Source: Roridomyces roridus
Taxonomy: Eukaryota; Basidiomycota; Agaricomycetes; Agaricales; Mycenaceae
Assembly: GCA_029378245.1 (NCBI GenBank)
Contig: JARKIF010000003.1
Span: 2,604,001 to 2,668,000 of the forward strand
Direction: 5' to 3'
Length of the DNA stretch: 64,000 nucleotides
Part shown: in pieces, positions 43,065-51,764 of the stretch
Numbering within the stretch: position 1 is the stretch's first letter
Layout of the letters: every line of letters starts with the position of its first letter
Position numbers and translations under genes: made by a program
The notes under the pieces: generated by a model
Told to the model about the DNA's origin: nothing
Seen by the model: the letters and a program-made list of their open reading frames with translations, nothing else
Database searches by the model: none

Positions 43065-43119
43065 TGCTTGGGATGCAGGAGAGGAGCTCGAGTGTGAGTG
43101 GTAATACCACGTTGTCACC

Positions 43120-43129
43120 TTTTAATATA
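43120..43129 (-). promoter_or_regulatory. TATA-like box of the right epoxide hydrolase gene
   Basis: TATATTAAAA on the minus strand, 56 bases before the ATG, conserved with the left copy. Confidence 0.45.
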
Positions 43130-43385
43130 GCCCACGAATCAAAGCACTCTTCGAATGGCCGCTCTCTCATCCGCTTCGAATGGCCACTACAGCGGGCGGT
43201 GATACGAGTTCGGCGGACTTGTACGAAACGCCCTCTGTGAGCGCAGCGCCGGGCGCCCGCGGCCTTCTCGGTTGATGCAACGTTGATGAATGAACAAGTG
43301 CTGCACCTCTCCATGTAGTTACAATGCATTAATCACCGTTCTCACGGTTGTCGAGTCATTTGCGCCCAGGCCCAAGACCTTCCGG

Positions 43386-43418
43386 CCAATTGAAATTGTG
43401 CAAGATTTGTCTGCCGGA
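43386..43418 (+). repeat. 33-bp direct repeat, first copy, flanking a right-arm insertion
   Basis: It starts CCAATTGAAATTGTGCAAG and ends TTTGTCTGCCGGA. It matches 45,449-45,481 with two mismatches. The left arm has a single related site near 5159-5175. Confidence 0.75.
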
Positions 43419-43549
43419 GTGTTGGATTTCCGAACGCGAGCGCGGTGAGTTGATTACTTCTCATTCCCGATTCACAAATTCATATCGTACAAAGGCCTGT
43501 CGGTGCTGAGCCGCCGGAGTGTGCACGAATGCAACGAACGCTGCAGCTA

Positions 43550-43721
43550 GTCTCGGGACCAGACTATATCAACTGACGAACAAGTAGTTGTATATACGCT
43601 GCAGGCTGCAGCCGTGCGATCAGAGACTGCTTCGGCATGCAAACTTTGTAGTGCGGGTGCGGTCAGGTCTATACAACTACATACTTGTATCGTCAGTTAT
43701 ATACGAGTCTGGTCCCGAGAC
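43550..43721. mobile_element. 172-bp MITE with long inverted ends, Tc1/mariner-like
   Basis: The ends read GTCTCGGGACCAGACT and AGTCTGGTCCCGAGAC, an exact 16-bp inverted pair. Imperfect pairing continues inward over about 50 bases. A TA dinucleotide flanks each side, as expected for a TA target duplication. There is no coding capacity. Confidence 0.72.
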
Positions 43722-44074
43722 TAGACGGTCGGGACGAAGTGATACTCTGATGGTGGAAAAGAACTTGATCTCGCTTATCCGTTGGCGCTATCTCTGATCT
43801 GTGGGGGATCGACGCCAAGCGACAGGTGCCACTGGGGAAGTACGGGGAGAAGGGAGGAGAGTTTGATGAGAGTGTTAGCTTGTCTTGAATCTTTATGTTT
43901 TTGTTTGCGAGTAAGTAGCTCCCTGGTCATTATCTTATCTGATCAGGGAATTGGACCACTCAAAATGCCCGCAAAAAATGCTGGAAAAAATCGCCCAACG
44001 TCCAGACTGCCCATTCCAATTGGCAAAAGATCGTTGCCGCCGCGCAACATTATCCCGAAGGAGTAACATTGGCT

Positions 44075-44160
44075 GCCTCCCTAGGGAATCGAACCCCAGT
44101 CCCGTGATTGCCGGTTCGGTCTCAGGGCGATGACGCTGTTGACCACTGAGCCAGGGACGC
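44075..44160 (-). tRNA. tRNA-like sequence, possibly a pseudogene
   Basis: The minus strand has an A-box (TGGCTCAGTGG), a B-box (GGTTCGATTCC), a five-pair T stem and an acceptor stem pairing at six of seven positions (GCGTCCC with GGGAGGC). The 86-nt length would suit a tRNA with a long variable arm or a small intron. I cannot fold a proper anticodon stem with U33, so the anticodon is unassigned. A decayed tRNA or a SINE head are the alternatives. Confidence 0.4.
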
Positions 44161-44391
44161 GGCGAGAATGTAGGAGCGGAACCAAACTTTATACAGCTCT
44201 TCTGAGAGCCAGTGGCCGAATATTTCACCGCCAACTCCGAGTCAGCGGCATTGCCGCTCAAGTTTTGGGCCTCCGATTGTTGTTTCCTTGGGTATTACGT
44301 ACGTAGCTGGTCGCCTCCCTCTTTCTTCTTACGTCCATCTTCCTCTCTGCGCGTGAGTCGGCGACACCCTGCGACACCCCACTCGCTCGCC

Positions 44392-45366
44392 ATGGCTGCC
44401 GGCACAATCAGTTCTCAGATCCTCGAATATGCCACCCAATCCCAGTTCGCCCTACCCCCAGCGGACCCATCTCAGAACGAGGAGACATGGGTTACGGCCA
44501 AGTCGCAGGTCTCGGAGATGAGAGACGCGCTGGAGTGCACCGGTATGTCTCTCGCCGGTGCTTCTTTCGCTGTGGCTCACTTGTACGGCGGCTCAGCTGA
44601 TCAGGCACCGGCGTTCTCACTTTGCTCTCAGTCGTGCGATAGTGGAAGCCTATGACGGTTGTCGCGGACTATACAATGGACTAGACGGCGAGATCCACCA
44701 TGTACGTTTCTACACCTTCTCTAACGCACGTCCTGCTCATCTCTCGCTTCCAAGACGCTTATAGGTATCCGTTTCAAGCCTTTTCAAGTAGCCCGTTACG
44801 ACTCTCATCTTCAAGGGTCAGGGCTAACCTCCGTTCCAGCAAGGAAAAGCTTGAAAGAGAGAAATCGAGGCACATTGCTCAGGGTTTGTCCGCTTCTTCG
44901 ACGCGCTTGACGACCTGTTCAAGAAAGGCCAGTCGGCGCCAGCCCAGAACTTCACCTCGGCACCGCCGTTGTCCCCGTACCCGCTAAAATCGACGACGGC
45001 GTTTCGATGAAAAGTCTTGAGGAAGCTCTCGACGCAGACGGTGGCTTATCAGCTGACTACGTGTCTGAAACCGACTCGGACGTGCGTTTACCCATCCAAT
45101 ACTCTCCGATGCCAACGACTGACGCACTCTGACGCATGTACACAGATGGAGGACGTTTCGGTCTCGGGGCTCGATGTATGTCGCCTTTTCGCTCGCGACT
45201 TTCATGCTCATCTGGTCTTTGTAGGCCACCGACGAGACTATCTCTCCCACGTAGGCCGCGGAGACGGAGTAGTACACTCTACCTTTATCTGCATTGGATG
45301 TATGTCGTCTTTTCCCACCCGAGTTTCACTCACATGGGTTTTTAGGCTACATGGGATCATCCTTTG
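44392..45366 (+). pseudogene. Broken multi-exon coding region of unknown family
   Basis: ATG 44,392 opens MAAGTISSQILEYATQSQFA and stays open to a GTATGT donor near 44,543. Further coding-like pieces follow in changing frames, such as RHRRSHFALSRAIVEAYDG near 44,600 and KIDDGVSMKSLEEALDADGG near 44,990. I could not join them into one frame. The family is not recognised; a transposon-associated gene is possible given the setting. Confidence 0.35.
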
Positions 45367-45448
45367 AATAGCCGCTTCCTGCGCACTCACTCCGTCTCCA
45401 GATGGACCACCACTCCCTCGCAGGGACTGCGCCCCGTTCACGCTCCCA

Positions 45449-45481
45449 CCAATTGAAATTATACAAGATTTGTCTGCCGGA
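45449..45481 (+). repeat. 33-bp direct repeat, second copy
   Basis: Matches 43,386-43,418 with two mismatches (ATTATACAAG in place of ATTGTGCAAG). Confidence 0.75.
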
Positions 45482-45701
45482 TAGGATAAGTAGGGTAGGA
45501 TACCGGCGTGTCGACTTTCCATGAAACGCGGAGAACGCGAGCGTAGACTCGAACCAGTTTCTCTAGGTACTTTTGAGGGGAAAGAATTGGGACCTAGGGA
45601 AGTAATGTGTTCGTTCATTAGGTGTATCGTGAATTATAGGAGTTACATCTAAGATCGTGCAGTTTTAGTAGTAATACAGTTGCTCATCCCGATTCCCAGC
45701 T

Positions 45702-47603
45702 CTAGGCCTCAACATCAACCTTCCCCTCCTCAAGCGTCTTCTCAGAGTCAGAGGGCCTCTCCACCGGCGCCTGCTTGTTTATCCGAATATTCTTGATAAA
45801 CAAGGACGCTATCAGCGCCAAGCCCGCCACGGGCACACCCAAGACGAAAACAATCCTCAACGCCTCCGCATAACTCCTCACCACCCCCGGAATCATCTCG
45901 GGCGACAACTCGGTGTATATGGCAGTGGGAGACTCGCGCACGACGGTCGCGGGGGCGTTGGGGGCGTATATTTTGAGATATTTTGTAAGTTGGGAGGAGA
46001 ACACCGGCTCGGCAACACCCAGACCCAGCGTCCCGCCAAGGAACTGCCCGAACGAGGCCATGGAGGTCGCCTGACCGAGCAGACGCGGGTTGGACTTGAA
46101 TTCAGCTTGCATCGCAATGAGCGAGTTCTGCATGCCCATGCCCGTGCCGACACCAGCGAGAATCTGGAATCCGATGATGCGTCCGGAGGAAGAGTCGGTG
46201 TTGAGGGTGTAGAGCAGCCCCGAGCCGATGGCGAGGAAGAACGGGGCACCGACGAGGAAGGGGAAGTAGTACCCCGTCAAACCGACGATCTGGCCCGAGC
46301 TGATGACGGTGAGGACCACTCCGAGCATGAATGGAAGCAAGTCCACCCCAGAGTCGGTCGCAGTGCGGTGGCGCACGGCTTGGTAAAAGATGGGGATGTA
46401 GTAAGAGAAGAGGAGGAGGGAGAAGCGCGTGAGGAACGCGTAGGCGATGATGGCATAGACGCTGCGCGAGTGGAATATCGAAGTAGGGACCATGGCGCGG
46501 TCTTTGAGGTGGATTTCCCAGAAGACGAGGGCGACGGCGAGGACAAAGGCGAATACAAATGAGATGATGACGGCGTGGTCGCCCCATGCCTTGGTGTTGC
46601 CGCCCCATTGGAGAGCGAGTACGAGGCAGGTGATAGCGCCCGCGATGAGGACAGCACCGAAAAAGTCCATCTGCAGGAACTGCGACAAGATGTCGCGGGG
46701 CGAGCGCTTAGATAGATCCGCACCGAGAGGCGGCTGCGCTTTGAGCAGAAAAGTGACTGCGACAAGGGAGACGCCACCTACGAGTATGAGATAAGTACGA
46801 GGCGAAAAAATAATGAATTAAGACACTAACCGACAGGTAAGTTGATGAAAAAGCACCACCGCCAAGAAACGTGGTCGGTGAAGGCGCCCCCAATGAGTGG
46901 GCCGATCACGGAGGAAAGGCCGAAGACGGCGCCAAAGAGACCGAAGAGGCGGGGGCGGTCTTCGAGGCGAGTGACTTGAGAAATAATCTGAAGCATCGCG
47001 ACGACTGGAAAAGTCAGTATGGGGCATATGGGGCGACGAGTACTGAATAAACTCACATAGACCGGCTGCACCAACTCCCGACACTGTCCTTCCCGCTATG
47101 AGTTGGTCGACATTTTGAGAAACGCCGCAGACGAGCGAGCCAATTTCAAAGATGGCGATGGACGAAAGCAGAATATATTTTGATGGAAAGATACGTAGGA
47201 GCTGCCAATTAATGAGTCAAGGAGTCGATCAGATTTATTTTATCGCCGTACCTGTCCGTAGGGCAGCAGAAATACTGTTTGTGCGAGGACGAAGGAGGAA
47301 GAGACCCAGCCCTGCAAACTGAATGCGTTGAACTGGGAGGCGATTCGAGGCAGGGCCGTCGACAGAATCGTCTGGTCCAAGGCGATGAGTAGTAGTGATA
47401 ATAGCCTTTGGAAAGTCAGAGAGATGCCCATAATCTTCAAGCAAATTGACTGACAGTGCCGAGAACACGACGGCCAATCTTCTGCCTGTTAAAATTTCTG
47501 ATGCAGCCTCTGCTGCTGGCTCATTCCGAGGCTCCTCGTGTAGTGTGTGCTCCGAGGATGCACGGGGTGTGATTGCCTCTGCGTCGAATTGTGGCGAAGA
47601 CAT
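45702..47603 (-). CDS. MFS transporter, DHA2 type, right copy
   Basis: Five exons (47,603-47,455, 47,405-47,252, 47,201-47,057, 47,004-46,831, 46,777-45,702) join to 565 residues. Exons 1-4 have exactly the lengths of the left copy; exon 5 is 6 bp longer, adding Asp-Ser near the C-terminus ([13 protein letters not shown] versus [11 protein letters not shown]). Otherwise nearly all differences that I see are silent, for example in the stretch after [12 protein letters not shown]. The motifs [25 protein letters not shown] and [16 protein letters not shown] are unchanged. Strong conservation with silent substitutions points to purifying selection on both copies. Predicted plasma-membrane efflux antiporter; substrate unknown. 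Confidence 0.92.
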
Positions 47604-48121
47604 GTTTCGGAGGAAAAGGAGGGAAGCACGACGAATCCCATTGCTGCGCCATCTTTTTATAAGCGAGGTCTCGGAACGGCAAAAAAGTAGACGACAAGGG
47701 GTCTCGGATGTTTCCCGATTTGTCATTCGATCACTCATCATCAAGCTTCGGCTGAACGGGACAAAACTCCGTTGGCCTCGTTTTCATTCGTTCTTGCTCG
47801 GAAAATTACACGCTCAAGGGGACTCGAGACGGGCTTCAAATTTTATCACTTGCAAAGACATCTGTGCTAGAACCAGCCACATTGAATTGAACCTCAATTT
47901 GATCACTTACACATCTCCTTTGACATCACTTTGCAATTTCTCCGGTGACTCGATTACGTCTCAGACTGCTGACTGTGACCCGGAATATTATCCCGACATA
48001 ATTGACGCGCGTATACCTCCGCGTCCGACGATAAGCATGATGACAGTGAAATCTGGACGCCCTTGGACGCCCTCGGACGCCGACTCAGCTGCAGTTTGTT
48101 TGCTTCTCGAAACGCTCTCCA
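47604..48121. other. Upstream flank of the right transporter and outer edge of the right arm
   Basis: It includes a TATA box (TATAAAAA, 47,654-47,661, minus strand) 51 bases before the transporter ATG. Similarity to the left arm continues to about 48,118 and then stops, close to the next gene. Confidence 0.5.
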
Positions 48122-48169
48122 ATGTACTACGATCATGAGGCAGTGCAAACGACCTGCTTCTGGACCACC

Positions 48170-49183
48170 ATGTCGCCCGACCTGTCCAAATTCCACGGCC
48201 GTCCGATCTACTACTCCAGCTTCCTCTACGATGAGATACTAGAAGCAAACTCACAGCAGGAGTTTTCTCTCAAAGATCTGCCTGTCGAACTTGTGGCCAG
48301 AATCCTGGAACTGTCGATTTCAAGGGCTCTCGCTCTAACTTCAGCGTGGATCGCCGAACTGGTCTTTCCCATACGCTTAGCCCACGTCTTGCTGCGTACT
48401 AGGAAACAAGTCCGCTCTTTCCATGCCCTGGTCTGCTCTTCTGATCGCGCCGCTGGCGCTGTCAAGACGCTTTGGGTCTGCGACTGCGTTTGGACCCCGG
48501 GGGAACCAGCATCTCTACCAACTCTCATCGCAGACGTACTTCGAGCATGCTCGCATCTTGACTCGCTTGGCTGCGCCCTCGCACCGCTGCAGCGACTCTG
48601 CACATCCGATGAACCCTTTCCCTCGCATCTCCTCTCCGTCCATGTGACGCTCACGGAGCAAATGAGCCTCCGCACGCCTCCTGGGCCGGTAGGATGGATC
48701 TCAAAGTGGGATCGCCTCCAACAAACGATGCACGGGGCCGGATTTCTCGGCACCATAACGCACCTGTACCTTTCCGGGCACCACTACCAGTTTGGAGATA
48801 CCTTCCCCGCGGAATACCTCCCCCACCTCACTCATTTAGCCGTGGGTTCGGAAAGGGATTGGTCGCGTCAACCTTGGATGTACTCTACTTACATACGGGA
48901 TTTTGCACGCGCTGTGGACTCGCGAGTGCGCAGAGCGTGCGGATCGTTCCAGGCGGCGGTACTTGTGTTTCGGCCTCCGGATCGATGGTATTACGACGCA
49001 CCTCTCCAATGGGAGCCCCGTGAGCTTGTGCGGGCCGCAAGAAACTGCGGCCCGGATGGGATCCTGGTTTATTGCATTGCAGGCGGAAGGAAGTTTCGGC
49101 AGTCGCGGTTTTGGGACGAGGCTGCTGCGGATGGTGAAGATATCTGGTCGTTGGCAAGAGGGCAGATGGCGTTTTTGGTCTAA
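48170..49183 (+). CDS. F-box-like protein, unrelated to the repeat family
   Basis: An open frame of 337 residues from ATG 48,170, which has a good CCACCATG context. An earlier in-frame ATG at 48,122 lies at the duplication edge. Residues 35-55 (FSLKDLPVELVARILELSIS) fit the helix-turn of an F-box. The remainder has leucine-rich and aromatic stretches (ITHLYLSGHHYQFGDTFPAE, YLPHLTHLAVGS) seen in basidiomycete F-box proteins of unknown target. No RWWTD signature. No introns or breaks. The function is only inferred from the F-box-like segment. Confidence 0.65.
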   Translation: MSPDLSKFHGRPIYYSSFLYDEILEANSQQEFSLKDLPVELVARILELSISRALALTSAWIAELVFPIRLAHVLLRTRKQVRSFHALVCSSDRAAGAVKTLWVCDCVWTPGEPASLPTLIADVLRACSHLDSLGCALAPLQRLCTSDEPFPSHLLSVHVTLTEQMSLRTPPGPVGWISKWDRLQQTMHGAGFLGTITHLYLSGHHYQFGDTFPAEYLPHLTHLAVGSERDWSRQPWMYSTYIRDFARAVDSRVRRACGSFQAAVLVFRPPDRWYYDAPLQWEPRELVRAARNCGPDGILVYCIAGGRKFRQSRFWDEAAADGEDIWSLARGQMAFLV

Positions 49184-49465
49184 AGGAGATTGGATATGTG
49201 CATCCTCTGAAACATTCTTGTCGCCGTACTAACGGTTCCAGAATATTTTTGTCGTTATGCGTCTGAAATTCCCAAATAGTCTCCTACCCCCTGAATCTGT
49301 CTCGCACGCACAGCCGTTACGTATTTTGTTGCACAAGATTGTCTTGGGTTTACAGCTTCAAGTTTCCATAAACCAGCAGCAGTGCTGTGCACTTCCAAGT
49401 TCCGCCTGGATACAAAAGTGCCGCTGTCGATTGACTCTCATCCGCCCAATTACCTACTCATTCTC

Positions 49466-49982
49466 ATGGCACCAACGGCAACCTCGACTACAGGCGATGC
49501 AGAGCCATGCACTTCCCACATCACATCGAGTGCGTTCTGCCGACTCCAAGCCAGATCATCTCGTGCTGAGGTCATACCAGGCACCATAGTTTTTATGTTC
49601 TTCCTCCTCACGTTCTATGCTCTGGCGCTCTGGGACCGATATCTACACCTCAAGCTGCGGGAATCACAAAGACTACAACGTATGTCCCGTTCTCGAACAA
49701 ACCACTTTGAATATCTGAACCACGCTGTTAGCGGATACTATGGTTTACGGATCTACTCAGATTACCGTGAGACCCCCGTCTCTCAAATTAACACCTCCGT
49801 CTTCCCCTGCGGTCAAGGACGCGAACGAACTTCCATTCCCAAAAGGTCAGTGGGTTCTAATCCGGAAACACTGTTATTTCTGGCGTCTAAGATGCAACCG
49901 GACAGATCCTCAAAGTCTTTCCCCACCTCCGAGTTCGAGAGACGAAAATCCTTCACCGTTCTCCTCCGCGCGTGGGGATTAG
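49466..49982 (+). CDS. Small predicted single-pass membrane protein
   Basis: Predicted exons 49,466-49,679, 49,732-49,845 and 49,906-49,982 join in phase to 134 residues. One clear membrane helix (TIVFMFFLLTFYALALW, about residues 39-55) is followed by a basic stretch (DRYLHLKLRESQRLQ) and a Pro/Ser-rich, probably cytosolic tail. Introns have GT-AG ends and lengths of 52 and 60 bp. No known family. The call rests on the membrane segment and consistent splicing only. Confidence 0.45.
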
Positions 49983-51007
49983 AACTGCCTGTGTTGGATC
50001 GTTTCAACGATATTCATCGTACGATGTATCTGTGTATTACTATCTTCTATCCATCTCCCGTCCATAATCCCACATCAAGATAGGTATTGCTCCCACACTT
50101 GATGAAGAACGAATCAATTTCACCATTCCAGCAACACACGATGATCGCTTTCATGTGCATTTTGGGCTTCCTTAAGTGCGGCCGGAACCAGTGTGAGTTT
50201 TAACAGCTTTCTGTCGTATATGTTTCTAAAAGTATCGCTAGTACACCCACAGTACACACGTTTAGGTGACAGAAAGCTGTAGAGCTCCAGTCTCCATCAA
50301 GCCTCCATTGAGCCATAAGTAGCTCCGGAGCAGGATCCGCCGGGGACTCATGATCGGGAACCCCCAGTTGTTGACCTCCGCAGATTGTGTAGCTGCTGTT
50401 GAACGATCTTTTCTCTGAAATTACGGTTGAGACGCGACTTTAGTGGGTTTGACAGATCACATGATGGTTCAACTCTTTGTCTTTCAACCACCATGATCCA
50501 TCAAGCACAAAATGTTCTGCAAACCCAACTTCTTTTACGGACGGCCGCCAAACTGCGGTAATCTGGCTAAACAGTCATCTGCCAGACTGGACCCAGAGTA
50601 CCGGAATCGCTCGACAGTAGGCCTGGTGTTCATTGGCCCGTGGCGTTGAATGCTATTGGCACGAGGCAGTGCGTTTCAATGCTTCTTATTACTTACAGCA
50701 GCTCAACAGCACTGTGCTCTCGATCCGGGAGAGGGGATTCTCATTGTCTCCCTAGGATACCAAGGCAATTTCCCAATTTTTCATTCTCCGCATTGTGCTA
50801 GAGATAAAGTATTCCGGTATTCTGGCGAAGTGAACGAGGTGCATTGTCCTATCTTTGGGCATGTTTGCTAATCGAACAGCGAGCACCTAGTCAACGGACG
50901 ACAGCTTCGGCGCCAATGCAGCCGTATAGAAGGCGAAACAGGGGGTACTAGCTGATACAGACTCCTCCCCATCCCTCCCCAATTACGACCTGGACTTGAT
51001 AACGACC
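49983..51007. other. Intergenic region with a small hairpin
   Basis: About 1 kb without a convincing gene. It contains an inverted repeat at 50,203-50,280 listed separately. Confidence 0.4.
50203..50280. repeat. 78-bp inverted repeat
   Basis: ACAGCTTTCTGTC at the left end and its exact complement GACAGAAAGCTGT at the right end, 13 bp each, with about 52 bp between. It may be a tiny MITE or a transcribed hairpin. Confidence 0.5.
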
Positions 51008-51446
51008 ATGCCCACCTCCGCGGCTTCTCAATTCACCCAAATCCTCTGGATTTTCGCCGCCATACGTGTGCCCCTCTGACACACCCTTGGCTCTACGACG
51101 GCTGACCATTAGATTCCCGACAGTGGTGCTCTACATTCTTTTTGGCGTCCTGTTCATCGTGATGTCGCATCTACAAGAACGACTTCAAAGGCGTCCGAGT
51201 CACGGACCGGAATGTGATCATGGATGTCCGCTTCGAAGATATTACATCTCGCAACCGGTGTTCCTTCCCAGTGGCCCGAATGGCAGGGATGTCGCGATCG
51301 ATTCAGAGGTCCAGAATCAGATCCAAGGAGAGGATGCGGGTTTAGGACCGCGGTCCTTCATGCCGATCATGTTCAACATCCAGGTCGATTTGGACGTCGG
51401 TGGCCAGGAATACCCCGATCTTGAAAAAGGCGTTGCCGCAGGATAA
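51008..51446 (+). CDS. Small predicted single-pass membrane protein
   Basis: Predicted exons 51,008-51,065 and 51,124-51,446 give 126 residues. The membrane helix spans the splice junction (ILWIFAAILVLYILFGVLF, about residues 12-30). It is followed by a basic stretch (SHLQERLQRRPSHG) and a tail ending YPDLEKGVAAG. The joined helix is hydrophobic across the intron, which supports the chosen acceptor. Layout is like the gene at 49,466 (helix, basic stretch, polar tail), but I see no sequence similarity. Unknown function. Confidence 0.45.
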
Positions 51447-51764
51447 CTTGAAGCTCATGGGAGGTAAGCCAGCTAACAGCTGAAGCTCGGAAGTTCCTGA
51501 CAAACCCATCCTTTGAGAGGCTTGATGATTCTTGCGTGTCACGACCAGCCCTACCACTGGGCATACGAAATATCTTCACCGTACACGTTCCTTGTCTTTC
51601 GCTTCTAGTTCCGGTCCCAGCTCCGTGTCTTGATGTATTCCGTGCTTTTCTGAAGGACAGTTCGAAGTTCCGTGCCATTCCCATAGTATCCATTTGTAAA
51701 CGTACGACCAGACCTCTCATGTAAATGAATTTGTTACGCTCAAGGAAGTACGAATTGAACCCCA
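51447..51764. other. Intergenic region
   Basis: Between convergent 3' ends. Nothing was recognised. Confidence 0.4.

Larger units (their letters stand above)
43419..45448. other. About 2 kb of DNA present only in the right arm
   Basis: This is absent from the equivalent place in the left arm and bounded by the 33-bp direct repeats. It contains a mariner-type MITE, a tRNA-like sequence and a broken coding region of unknown family. The long flanking repeats are unlike an ordinary transposon target duplication, so the origin is unclear; a deletion between the repeats in the left arm is equally possible. Confidence 0.6.
34975..48120 (-). repeat. Right arm of the large inverted duplication
   Basis: This is the mirror of 2596-11,960. 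It is longer mainly because of about 2 kb of extra DNA at about 43.4-45.45 kb and because F-box gene B is nearly complete here. The transporter and hydrolase keep every exon boundary of the left copies. Confidence 0.85.

Noticed and set aside
43550..43721. The fold-back sequence as a terminator or microRNA gene
   Set aside because: The TA flanks and long exact ends fit a transposon better. No transcription evidence.
2596..48120. The inverted duplication as a simple assembly error from joining two haplotypes
   Set aside because: Not fully excluded, but the arms differ by independent deletions, a 2-kb insertion and uneven divergence, and the spacer ends differ. It is kept as real, with long reads as the test.
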